Shown here piece by piece: positions 27,182-38,000 of a stretch of DNA of 64,000 nt. The DNA comes from Parasediminibacterium sp051861445 (lineage in GTDB: Bacteria > Bacteroidota > Bacteroidia > Chitinophagales > Chitinophagaceae), in contig JBHYCS010000015.1 of assembly GCA_051861445.1 (NCBI GenBank), forward strand, positions 1-64,000. The letters run 5' to 3'. How positions within the stretch are numbered: the stretch's first letter is position 1; each line of letters begins with the position of its first letter. The notes beneath the pieces were generated by a model that worked only from the letters and a program-made list of their open reading frames with translations, did not search any database and had not been told where the DNA came from. A program made the position numbers and the translations under genes.

Positions 27182-28258
27182 ATGAAATCTTTTTTCACCC
27201 AAAATTTGATGAATTGGCATCTTCAAGAAAATGAAAGACAAATGCCTTGGAAAGGTGAAAAAAATCCATACAAAATTTGGTTGAGTGAAATTATTTTGCA
27301 ACAAACAAGGGTTGAGCAAGGATTACATTATTATGAAAAATTTATCACTCATTTTCCTACAATAGTCGACTTAGCAAATGCAAATGATGAATTTGTTTTT
27401 AAATTGTGGGAAGGTTTGGGATATTATAATCGTTGCAAAAATTTATTATTTACAGCTAGAGACATCGTAAATAGGTATCAAGGAAATTTTCCCAATATTT
27501 ATGCAGAAATTGTTCAGCTAAAAGGTGTAGGTCCTTACACTGCTGCTGCAATTGCTTCATTTGCTTATAATCTTCCTTTTGCAGTAGTTGATGGTAATGT
27601 TTACAGAGTATTGGCTCGTTATTTTGCCATTTTTACGCCAACAGATTCAACAACTGGAAAGCAACTTTTTACCGAATTGGCAAATGAAGTTATAGATAAG
27701 CAAGAACCAGCTTTATACAATCAAGCCATTATGGATTTTGGAGCTACGGTTTGTAAGCCTGTAAATCCGATATGTAATCAATGTGTTTTACAACAACATT
27801 GTAAGGCTTATCATACCGTTTCAGTACCAAAATTACCTGTAAAAGAAAAAATGCTAACCAAGAAAAATAGGTGGTTTTACTATTTTATTCTTGAATTCAA
27901 TCAGCAAGTTTGGGTACAAAAAAGAACGGTAAAAGATATTTGGGAAAATTTGTTTGAATTTTATTTAGTAGAAGCCAACGAGCAAATTTTGTGGAATAAA
28001 AACACTGTTGATGAATGGCTGCAAAGTCAGTTAAATGTAAAAGAAGCAGAAGTTGCACATTTTTCTTCTTTATTAAAACAACAATTAACCCATCAACAAA
28101 TAAAAGGGCAGTTTATTCATGTTAAACTTTCACAAATGCCTGAACTATTAAAAAGTGGTAGTTGGCATTCTTTAGCCCAAATTGCAGATTTAGCTTTTCC
28201 AAAATTTATTCACCAATATTTTCAGCAACCTACTTCAAAGCAAGGATTGCTTTTATAA
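27182..28258 (+). CDS. mutY: A/G-specific adenine glycosylase MutY
   Basis: This 358-residue base-excision repair enzyme removes A opposite 8-oxoG. The catalytic Glu is in LQQTRVEQG, the helix-hairpin-helix in LKGVGPYTAAAIASFAYN, the catalytic Asp in VDGNVYRVLARYF, and the 4Fe-4S ligands in C-x6-C-x2-C-x5-C (CKPVNPICNQCVLQQHC). A NUDIX-like C-terminal domain follows (about 230-350) and recognises 8-oxoG. Length is normal. It is followed after 19 nt by a photolyase gene, so the two form a DNA-repair pair, probably one transcript. Confidence 0.95.
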   Translation: MKSFFTQNLMNWHLQENERQMPWKGEKNPYKIWLSEIILQQTRVEQGLHYYEKFITHFPTIVDLANANDEFVFKLWEGLGYYNRCKNLLFTARDIVNRYQGNFPNIYAEIVQLKGVGPYTAAAIASFAYNLPFAVVDGNVYRVLARYFAIFTPTDSTTGKQLFTELANEVIDKQEPALYNQAIMDFGATVCKPVNPICNQCVLQQHCKAYHTVSVPKLPVKEKMLTKKNRWFYYFILEFNQQVWVQKRTVKDIWENLFEFYLVEANEQILWNKNTVDEWLQSQLNVKEAEVAHFSSLLKQQLTHQQIKGQFIHVKLSQMPELLKSGSWHSLAQIADLAFPKFIHQYFQQPTSKQGLLL

Positions 28259-28277
28259 TTTAAATTAACAAACACGT

Positions 28278-29585
28278 ATGAAGCCTTCAGTAAATATCAT
28301 GTGGTTTAGAAGAGATTTACGATTAACGGATAATGCTGCATTTTTCCATGCACTACAGCAGTCATTACCTGTTTTACCCATATTTATTTTCGATAAAAAT
28401 ATTTTAGACAAATTGGTTGATAAAACCGATAGAAGAGTTGCTTTTATTCATGCGGCTATTGAAGAAATGCAAACAGAATTGGTGAAAATGGGTGCTACCA
28501 TGCATTGTTTTTATGCAACACCTTTAGAGGCATTTTCTACCTTAACCCAAACTTATACAATTGAAAAAGTATTTGTCAATACCGATTATGAACAATATGC
28601 TATTGAAAGAGATGCAGCAGTTGCTCAGCTTTTACAATCACAGCAAATTCAATTTCATGCGTTTAAAGATCATGTGATTTTTGAAAAAAGTGAAGTTGTA
28701 AAAGACGATAATTCACCATACACCGTTTTTACACCATACAGTAAAAAATGGAAAGCTGGATTAACAGATAAGCACCTGCAATCGTACAACGTTGAAGCAC
28801 ATATTCAAAACATATTCAAACAAGCCCCAATTGATATTCCATCGTTAACAAGTATGGGTTTTAATGCTACCAATCGATCGTTTCCGTCGAAAGAATTAAA
28901 TCTTGCCATCATTGAAAAATACAAAGAACAAAGGGATTTTCCGGCTGTAAAAGGTACCTCTCAGTTAGGGGTGCATTTGCGATTTGGAACAATAAGTATT
29001 AGACAGCTAGCACAAAAAAGTAAAGATATAAGTGAAGGATTTTTGAATGAATTAATTTGGAGAGATTTTTACCATGCTATTTTGTGGCATTTTCCACATA
29101 TCAATAAAGGACAAGCATTTAGAAAAGAATATGATTTGATTGAATGGAGGAATAATGAAGCAGAATTTGAAAAATGGTGTGTAGGAAAAACAGGTTACCC
29201 AATTGTAGACGCAGGAATGAGAGAGTTAAATGCTACAGGATACATGCATAATAGAGTGAGAATGATTGTAGCCTCTTTTTTAACCAAACATTTATTGATA
29301 GATTGGCGTTGGGGTGAAATGTATTTTGCACAAAAGCTACTCGATTTTGATTTTGCAGCCAATAATGGTGGATGGCAATGGGCAGCAGGAAGTGGTTGCG
29401 ATGCTGCTCCATATTTTAGAGTATTTAACCCTACATTACAAACCGAAAAGTTTGATAAAAATTTACAATATATTCGAAAATGGATACCAGAATTAGATAG
29501 TTTCGATTATCCAAAACCCATTGTAAAACACGAAGATGCAAGAAAAAGGGTTTTGGAAGTTTATAGTAAAGCCTTGAAAAAATAA
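28278..29585 (+). CDS. phr: Deoxyribodipyrimidine photolyase (cryptochrome/photolyase family)
   Basis: This 435-residue flavoprotein has an N-terminal alpha/beta antenna domain (IMWFRRDLRLTDNAAF) and a C-terminal FAD domain with WRDFYHAILWHFPHI, GYPIVDAGMRELNATGYMHNRVRM and the adenine/phosphate segment LDFDFAANNGGWQWAAGSGCDAAPYFRVFNP. These are class I CPD-photolyase hallmarks, so light-driven repair of cyclobutane dimers is the expected reaction. Length is slightly below E. coli PhrB. No DASH-type extension is seen. Confidence 0.92.
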   Translation: MKPSVNIMWFRRDLRLTDNAAFFHALQQSLPVLPIFIFDKNILDKLVDKTDRRVAFIHAAIEEMQTELVKMGATMHCFYATPLEAFSTLTQTYTIEKVFVNTDYEQYAIERDAAVAQLLQSQQIQFHAFKDHVIFEKSEVVKDDNSPYTVFTPYSKKWKAGLTDKHLQSYNVEAHIQNIFKQAPIDIPSLTSMGFNATNRSFPSKELNLAIIEKYKEQRDFPAVKGTSQLGVHLRFGTISIRQLAQKSKDISEGFLNELIWRDFYHAILWHFPHINKGQAFRKEYDLIEWRNNEAEFEKWCVGKTGYPIVDAGMRELNATGYMHNRVRMIVASFLTKHLLIDWRWGEMYFAQKLLDFDFAANNGGWQWAAGSGCDAAPYFRVFNPTLQTEKFDKNLQYIRKWIPELDSFDYPKPIVKHEDARKRVLEVYSKALKK

Positions 29586-29715
29586 TTGATTGTATATGTG
29601 AAAACAATTTATGTATTAGAGTCAAAAATCAATCGATTGCATATGTTTTAGAAATAAACAACCATGCTCTATAAATTTATGCAAACAATTGCGTTCATCC
29701 TAATGGTTACAACCC

Positions 29716-29723
29716 TACATTTG
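29716..29723 (+). promoter_or_regulatory. Promoter -7 box for isocitrate dehydrogenase
   Basis: TACATTTG matches TAnnTTTG. A TTG lies 24 nt upstream (29689-29691), somewhat far. The predicted transcription start would fall after the TTG at 29726, which rules that codon out and supports the ATG at 29762. Confidence 0.5.
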
Positions 29724-29761
29724 CGTTGTTTACGAAATTGCTCAACTTTAAAAATAATAGT

Positions 29762-31216
29762 ATGACAAAAATTGCGGTAGCAAAAGGCGATGGCATTGGT
29801 CCAGAAATTATGGATGCAGTATTAAAAATTTTTGATGCAGCAAAAGTTCCGCTAGCCTATGAAGTAGTAGATATGGGAAAATGGGTATTTGATAAAGGCT
29901 ACAGCAATGGAATGACAGCAGAAGCCCAAGCAACAATAGAAAACTTGGGTATTTTATTTAAAGGTCCAATGGAAACGCCAAAGGGAAAAGGCGTAAAAAG
30001 TATCAATGTAACTGCACGTAAAACTTGGAATACCTATGCTAATATTAGAAATTTCCAAACTCTTCATGGTGTAGATACCGTTTTTAGCAAAGCAGGAATT
30101 CCGATTGGTGTTACAATTGTTCGTGAAAATATTGAAGATACATATGGTGGAATTGAACATATGCTTACACAAGATGTTGCTTTAAGCCGTAGATTTATTA
30201 CAAGACCAGGTAGCATGCAAGTAATTAAGTATGCTTTTGAAATGGCAAAAAAGAAAGGTGCAAAGCGTATTACTTGTGGACATAAAGCCAATATTATGAA
30301 AATAACAGATGGCTTATTTTTAGAAGTGTTTTATGAAGTAGCAAAGCAATATCCTGAATTAAAAGCCGACGATGTAATTGTAGACGATTTGTGTATGAAA
30401 TTGGTAACTCGTCCAGATTTGTTTGATGTAGTGGTACTTACCAATTTACAAGGCGATATTGTAAGCGATTTGTGTGCTGGTTTAGTAGGTGGTTTAGGTT
30501 TTGCACCAAGTGCAAATATTGGTGATCATATTTCTATTTTTGAGGCTGTTCACGGAACAGCACCAGATATTGCAGGAAAAAATATTGCTAACCCAACAGC
30601 ATTATTGTTGAGTGGAATTGGCATGTTGCAACATTTAGGATTAATGGAAAGTGCAACTACTATTGAAAATGCTTTGTTATACACGTTAGAAAGTGGTGTT
30701 CATACAGGCGATTTTGGTAATAAAAGCACTCCGTCTGTAAACACAACAGCTTTTGCTGATGCAGTGATAGCTAATTTTGGTAAACAACCAGCTCATAATC
30801 CTAAACCAGAATTGTCAGACGTTCCATATTCTTGCACTGTTTTACATTTAGATAAAAATCCAATGTTAGAAACAGAGGAAAGTGTTCAAGAAAAAATTGT
30901 GGGTGTAGATATGTTTGTAGAAAGTAATGAACAACCAACTGCTGTAGCTGAAAAATGTTTGCAACATGTTGGTAATCAATTCAAACTAGTGACAATTAGC
31001 AACAGAGGAACACAGGTTTGGCCAACGGGTAGTGTATTTACCAACTTGATTAACCAATATCGTTGCAGATTTGAAAGTGTAAATGATGTTCCACTTACAC
31101 AACAAGATATTATTAATTTATATACCCAATTAACGGCTGATTTTAAAGTTTGCTCTACAGAAATCTTAAATATGTGGGGTGATAAAAAAGCATATAGCTT
31201 GGCACAAGGTCAATAG
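29762..31216 (+). CDS. icd: NADP-dependent isocitrate dehydrogenase, extended type
   Basis: This 484-residue TCA-cycle enzyme converts isocitrate to 2-oxoglutarate. Family motifs are MTKIAVAKGDGIGPEIMD, the substrate loop SINVTARKTWNTYANIR, TIVRENIEDTYGGIEH, NLQGDIVSDLCAGLVGGLG and the nucleotide segment EAVHGTAPDIAGKNIANPT. The extra C-terminal part (about 345-484) is typical of the Thermus/Rickettsia/Bacteroidota IDH subfamily. The chosen start is the ATG with the conserved N-terminus; an in-frame TTG 36 nt upstream overlaps the promoter box region and is rejected. It is monocistronic with a terminator behind. Confidence 0.93.
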   Translation: MTKIAVAKGDGIGPEIMDAVLKIFDAAKVPLAYEVVDMGKWVFDKGYSNGMTAEAQATIENLGILFKGPMETPKGKGVKSINVTARKTWNTYANIRNFQTLHGVDTVFSKAGIPIGVTIVRENIEDTYGGIEHMLTQDVALSRRFITRPGSMQVIKYAFEMAKKKGAKRITCGHKANIMKITDGLFLEVFYEVAKQYPELKADDVIVDDLCMKLVTRPDLFDVVVLTNLQGDIVSDLCAGLVGGLGFAPSANIGDHISIFEAVHGTAPDIAGKNIANPTALLLSGIGMLQHLGLMESATTIENALLYTLESGVHTGDFGNKSTPSVNTTAFADAVIANFGKQPAHNPKPELSDVPYSCTVLHLDKNPMLETEESVQEKIVGVDMFVESNEQPTAVAEKCLQHVGNQFKLVTISNRGTQVWPTGSVFTNLINQYRCRFESVNDVPLTQQDIINLYTQLTADFKVCSTEILNMWGDKKAYSLAQGQ

Positions 31217-31245
31217 CAAATAATGGTTCAATTTATTATTTATGT

Positions 31246-31278
31246 AAAAAGCATTCGTTTTAAAATGGATGCTTTTTT
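31246..31278 (+). terminator. Terminator of icd
   Basis: AAAAAGCATTC and GGATGCTTTTTT pair around GTTTTAAAAT, with T6 at the end. Confidence 0.8.
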
Positions 31279-31403
31279 GTTTAAATATTCTAGCAATAAA
31301 ATGGCTATAATACTATTCAAAATACCTAGCAGTTTTATATAACTACTAATTTTTACAATATGTTGTATTTAGGTTATTGAAAACCCCTATTTTCGTATGT
31401 AGT

Positions 31404-31985
31404 ATGATAGCATTTGTTCGAGGAAATTTTGTAGTAAAAACACCTGCACGTATTGTAGTTGACGTAAATGGTGTTGGCTACGATTTACAAATTAGTTTAA
31501 ACACCTATTCTGCCATTAGCAATAAAGAAAGTGGTTTATTACATACCTACATTCATTTGTTTGAAAATGGACAAACCATGTATGGATTTGCAGAAGTTGC
31601 AGAAAAAGAATTGTTTCTACAGCTTATTAGCGTTTCTGGTGTTGGTGCAGCAACAGCACGTATGATGTTGTCTGGTATGAAGTCTGATGAAATAATAAGA
31701 GCAATTGTTCAAGGTAATACTAAGCAATTAGAGGCAATTAAAGGAATTGGTAAAAAAAGTGCAGAACGATTAATTGTAGAACTAAGAGATAAATTAAGCA
31801 AGCAAAATATGGATAACCCATTAGCAGGTTTAGCCGTCAGTTCTCTCGATCAAGATGCAATTACTGCTTTAGTAGCATTGGGAATTTCTAGACCAATGGC
31901 TGAAAATGCAATTAAAAAAGTAGTAAAAGACAATCCATCTATTGTACTTGAAGATATTATTAAACAAGCACTTAAAAATTTATAA
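31404..31985 (+). CDS. ruvA: Holliday-junction branch-migration protein RuvA
   Basis: This 193-residue RuvA binds four-way junctions and loads the RuvB motor. Domain I is an OB fold (MIAFVRGNFVVKTPARIVVDVNGVGYDL). Domain II holds two helix-hairpin-helix motifs (LISVSGVGAATARMML and IKGIGKKSAERLIVEL). Domain III, the RuvB-binding bundle, is the last about 45 residues. The ATG at 31404 gives the standard N-terminus; an in-frame TTG 27 nt upstream is less likely. The neighbour is sprA (46 nt downstream), and the ruvA-sprA order is found in other Bacteroidota. Confidence 0.94.
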   Translation: MIAFVRGNFVVKTPARIVVDVNGVGYDLQISLNTYSAISNKESGLLHTYIHLFENGQTMYGFAEVAEKELFLQLISVSGVGAATARMMLSGMKSDEIIRAIVQGNTKQLEAIKGIGKKSAERLIVELRDKLSKQNMDNPLAGLAVSSLDQDAITALVALGISRPMAENAIKKVVKDNPSIVLEDIIKQALKNL

Positions 31986-32031
31986 CAGTTACGCTATCGA
32001 AAAATTTTCTACTTAATCAAGGTTAGTTGTT

Positions 32032-35000
32032 TTGAACCGTTTTATTGGCAATTTTCAGTTTTGTTGTTTTGTTACTGCTCTCAGTATGTTGGGTGTTACT
32101 GTTGTATACGCTCAATCTGCCGATTCACTGCGTTTTCCATTAAAAGATAGGAGAGGGGACAGATTTAGCTGGCAACAAAGAAATGCTTTTGATATTAACG
32201 ATACTTCATTCATTCAACAAAATATTCAATACGATCCTAAAACAAAACAATATGTAATTATCGAAAAAATAGGTAACACTGTTTATCGAAAACCTACTTA
32301 TTTAACTTTTGAAGAATTTTATAGATTAAAAAATAAAGCCAACGAAAACGCTTATTTTCAACAACGTGCAAGCACTTTAAATGCACTTAATAAAAAAACA
32401 AAACGACCTAATCATACCGTTTACAATAGTTTGTTTGATAGAATATTTGGAGCAGGTGATAATCCATTAAATGGTATTGCAGATAAAGCATCAGGTGCAT
32501 TAAAAAATCCACTGAAAGTAGATATTAAACCACAAGGTTCTGTAGACATTTTGTTAGGCTATCAAGGACAAAAAACGTTGAACCCAACTTTGCCAGAAGC
32601 CGCTAGAAGAAATGGTGGATTTGATTTTAACATGAATACCAATTTTAACGTAAATGCTAAAATTGGTAATAAACTAAACCTTCCAATTAGTTACAATACA
32701 CTTGCAAATTTTGATTATTTAAATCAGCTGAAATTAGATTATAAGGGAAAAGATGATGAAATTATCAAAACAATTGAGGCAGGAAATATGTCGTATCAAT
32801 CGAAAGGATCACTTATTCCAAGTGCACAAAACTTATTTGGTTTAAAAACGCAATTGCAGTTTGGAAAATTATTTTTTACAGCAGCAATTGCCAATCAACG
32901 TAGTCAAAGGCAAAATCAAACATTACAAGGTGGTGCAGCAGCAACATCTTTTCAAAAAAAGTTAGACGATTATGAAGAAAATCGTCACTTTTTAGTTGCC
33001 CAATATTTTAATCAGAATTACAATAAAACCATGAGTAATTTACCTGTGGTAAATAGTCAGGTTCAAATACAAAGAATTGAAGTTTGGGTTACCAATCGTA
33101 CAGGTGCAACTACTGATGCAAGAGATGTAGTTGGATTTATGGATTTAGGTGAAAATCAACCATACAATCCAAATATTACCTCATTATCAGGTAGCAGTTT
33201 ACCTAAAAATGGTGCCAATAATTTATACAGCACTTTGGTAGCAGATCCATCAAATAGAGATCCTTCTCAAATAAATAGTCGATTATTAGCAAGAGGTTTA
33301 AGACCCGTTGAAGACTATGAAAAAACATTTGCCAGAAAATTATCTCCCAACGAATATTATTTCAATCCACAAGTAGGTTTTGTGTCTGTAAATGGACAAT
33401 TACAACCAGACGAAGTATTGGCTGTTGCATTTCAATACACATATAACGGTCAAGTTTATCAAGTTGGAGAATTTAGCCAAGAAGTAGCTTTAGACAGTAC
33501 AAAAGGCGTACAAAAAGTGTTGTTCTTAAAATTATTAAAAGCAACCTCTGCTAGAACCAATTTGCCTATTTGGGATTTAATGATGAAGAATGTGTATTCT
33601 TTAGATTTAGCAAGCATTTCAAGAGAAGATTTTAAGTTGAATGTTTTGTATGAAGAACCAAGTGGTGGATTAAAAAGATATATTCCAGAAACGAATACAG
33701 CTGTAGACGGTAAGCCTTTATTGGCTATTTTAAATTTAGATAGACTTAATAATAGAAACGATCCTCAACCAGATGGTGTTTTCGATTATGTTGAAGGGTT
33801 TACCATTTTGCCACAAATGGGTAAGGTTATTTTTCCTGTATTAGAACCCTTTGGACGAGATTTACAGCAGTTAGCCTACAGTAACGTAAGCAATGCTATT
33901 CGAGAAAAATACATTTATTATCAATTATACGATTCCATCAAAGCCATTGCACAAACTTTTGCCAACCTGAACAGATTTGTAATTCAAGGGCAAGCAAAAG
34001 GAACAGGTGGAAGCGAAATTTATTTAGGTGCATTTAATATTCCTCAAGGTTCAGTACGTGTAAATGCAGGTGGACAAGCATTGCAAGAAGGAATTGATTA
34101 TTCGGTTGATTATAATTTAGGATCTGTAAAAATTCTAAATCAAGCATTGTTAAATTCTGGTGTTCCTGTAAATGTTTCGTATGAAAATAATGGTGGTTTT
34201 GGTTTGCAACAAAGAGGATTTTTAGGATTAAGAGCCGATTATATTGCTAGCGATAAATTATCTATTGGTGCTTCATTGGTTCGTTTAAATGAAAGACCAT
34301 TTTTTACCAAAATGGGTTATGGTGAAGAGCCGATTAGAAACACCATGTATGGTTTAGATATTAGCTACCGTTCTGATTTGCCTGGCTTAACACGTTTGTT
34401 AAATAAGTTGCCATTTTATAGCACTAAAGCACCAAGTTCTATCAACGCTTATGGAGAAGGTGCTTATTTAAAACCTGGCCATCCACCACAAATTGGTAGC
34501 GGTGAAAATGCATTGAGTTATTTAGATGATTTTGAAGGAACACGTAGCAATTTAGATTTACGTTTTCCACTCATTTCTTGGACACTTGCTTCAACACCAC
34601 AAGGCAATCCAAGATTTCCTGAATCTACTTTAATGGATAGTATTGATTACAATAAAAACAGAGCTAAACTAGCTTGGTACAATATTGAACCCAATTTACA
34701 AGATAAAAACAGCAGCAATAATCCTTTACGTAGAAACTTGCAAGAATTAAGTGATCCTAGGGTTCGTTTGGTATATACCAATGAATTGTTTCCACAACAA
34801 ACCACCAATATTACCAATACACAAACTGTAACATTCGATTTGGCATATTATCCTACAGAATTAGGGCCATACAATTATGAAAGCAATACAAGTCAGTTAG
34901 ATGCAAACGGTAAATTAAGAAATCCAAGGGCTAGATGGGGTGGATTAATGCGTAGCATTGATCAAACCGATTTTGAAACCAATAACTTCGAATTTGTTGA

Positions 35001-38000
35001 GTTTTGGGTGCAAGATCCATTCATAAAAAATCCTACAAGTAATGGTGGTAAATTGTACATTAATCTTGGAAACATTAGTGAAGATATTTTAAAAGATGGC
35101 AAACGATTTTATGAAAATGGATTAAATACACCAACTTCTCCTGCTGCTGTAGATAGCAGTAATACTTGGGGTAAAACACCAGTAAACCCTATTCAAATAA
35201 CACAAGCTTTTAGTAACGACCCTAATGATAGACAATACCAAGATGTTGGATTTGATGGATTGGATAATGAAAGTGAATTAAGAAAAAGGTCTGCATACAT
35301 TAACAGAATACGCAATAATTTTGGAGCAACATCTGCTTTGTATCAACGAGCTATTAAAGATCCTTCAAACGACGATTATACTTGGTACAGAGATCCTAGT
35401 TTTGATGCAAGTGGAGTAGGTATTTTAGGTAGATATAAAAACAATAACAATCCTCAAGGAAATTCACCTACAGCATCAACCAATTCTCAGTTTTCTCCTG
35501 CTGCTACATTATATCCTGATAACGAAGATTTGAACAGAGACAATACTTTAAACGAAACAGAAGAATATTACGAATACGAAATAGATTTAAAGCCAAACAT
35601 GGCTGCTGGCGTTACCAAATATGTAACCGATAGAAGAATAGTACCTGTTCGTTACGCCGATGGATCTTCTGCTAATGAAAATTGGTATTTATTTAGAGTA
35701 CCTATTAAAGATTATTCTCAAAAAATAGGTAGAATTCCAGATTTTAAATCAATTCGTTTCATGCGGATGTATCTTACCGATTTTGAAGATTCTACGGTAC
35801 TTCGTTTTGCAAGATTAGATTTGGTTCGTAACCAATGGCGTCAATTCACGTATAATTTAGATACTACAGGTAGTTACACACCCATCAATAACAATACAAG
35901 CAATACTGTATTTAATACATTGGCTGTAAACCTAGAAGAAAATAGCAGTAGAACACCTGTAAATTATTTAATTCCTCCAGGAATAGAAAGGGTGCAACAA
36001 CTAAGTAATAATGGTGTAAACTTATTGCAAAATGAACAAGCATTAAGTATGCAGGTGCGTAATTTGGCAAATGGTGATGCAAGAGCTACTTTCAAAACGC
36101 TAAACATCGATATGCGTCAATATGGTAAGCTATCTATGTTTGCTCATGCTGAAAGTATTGTTGGTCAAACTGCTGTAAAAGACAACGAGTTGAATTTGGT
36201 AATGCGTATTGGTCAAGATTTTTTGAACAATTATTACGAAATAAAAATTCCATTAAAAATTACACCTCCAGGAAGATATTCAAATGCACAAAACGAAATT
36301 GTTTGGCCAACTGCCAATAACCTCGATTTTAGTTTACAAGATTTGGTAAATCTTAAATTAAACAGAAACAATACAGCAGGTGCATCTGTAAGCACCATAT
36401 TTAGACAAATAATTGGCAACAAAACATACAGTGTTTTAGGTAATCCAAATTTGGGTGAAGTAAGAGGCATTTTAGTAGGTGTAGAAAATGCAAGAGACAA
36501 CAATTCATCTGCACTAAATGCAGAAGTTTGGGTAAATGAATTACGTTTTTCAAGGATAGACGAACAAGGTGCTTATGCTGCCTTAGGTAGGGTAGATGTT
36601 CAGTTAGCCGATTTAGGTAGAGTTACTGTTTCTGCCAATACTTATTCTCAAGGTTGGGGAAGCATAGAACAACGTGTAAACGAAAGAGCAAGAGAAAATT
36701 TAACTCAAATAGACGCTGCTATTACCATTGATGCAGGAAAATTATTCCCTAAAAATGCAAGATTATCTTTACCCATTTTTGCAAGTATAAATAGAAGTAT
36801 AAGAACACCGCAATACGATCCTTACGATAAAGATGTGTTGTATAAGTACAAGATAAATACAGCTAAAAATGCTGCTGAAAGAGATTCTATTAAACAAGTT
36901 GCTCTTGACCAAACTACCATTCGTACACTCAATTTTACCAATGTACGTATTAACCCTAAGGGTAAACCAAAGTTGTGGAGTATTAGCAATTTCGATGTTA
37001 GTTACTCATTTACCCAAACCGTTCAAACAAGTTCTATTATAGAGAATAACCAACTTACAAAGCATCATGGTAATTTTGGATACACCTATAATAACAGTAC
37101 AAAATATATAGAGCCATTTAAGAAATGGATAAAAAATAAAAGTCCTTGGTTGAATGTAATTAAAGATTTTAACTTTAGTTTACAGCCTTCTTTATTAAGT
37201 TTTAGAGCCGATATTAATCGCCAATTTGGTACGTATATTCCTAGAATTGTAAATACCGATTTAACGTTTACCAAGGTGCAACGTGTAGATACTACTTACG
37301 ACAAATATTTCACCTTCGATCGTTTTTACAATATGCGTTGGGATTTGTCTCGTAGTTTAAATTTCGATTTTTCTGCAACCAATAATGCTCGTGTAGATGA
37401 GCCAAATGGTGCATTAAATACCAAGCAAAAGAAAGACACTGTTCGTAACAATTTATTTGGTGGAGGAAGAAATACATTGTACCAACAAAAAGCCATATTC
37501 AGCTACACTTTACCCATTAATAAAATACCTGCTTTAGATTGGATAACGGCTCGTTATGCTTATGGTAGTTCTTATAATTGGATTGCTGCTAGTTTATTAG
37601 CCGTTCAGCTAGGAAATACTTTAGAAAATAGCCAAGACAATACGCTTTCTGCCGAATTCGATTTTTCAAGATTATACAATAAGAGTCGTTTATTAAGGGC
37701 ATTAGACAATGTTCCTGCTCCAAAATCTTCCAATAAAAATCAACCAACCAATAAAATTGCAAACCCAACCAATCCATTAGGTATTACCATTAAAACAAGA
37801 AAAGAAGTAATTACTGGTAAAGATGGGAAGCCTTTGGTTGGTTTGGCAAAACGAGAGGCTCTTAGAAAATGGCGTCAACAAAAAAGAGATGTTCGTATTG
37901 CTGAAAAACTGCAAAGAAGTAATGAACCTATTGAGTTGAATGGAATTGTAAGAGCAGGTGGACATTTAATTACGATGGTTAAAAGGGCTTCTGTAAACTA

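Noticed and set aside
29726..29761. TTG start for isocitrate dehydrogenase
   Set aside because: It sits directly behind the -7 box, before the likely transcription start, and the ATG at 29762 gives the conserved N-terminus.
31377..31403. TTG start for ruvA
   Set aside because: The nine extra residues are not part of RuvA; the family starts with the MIAF-type residues at the ATG.
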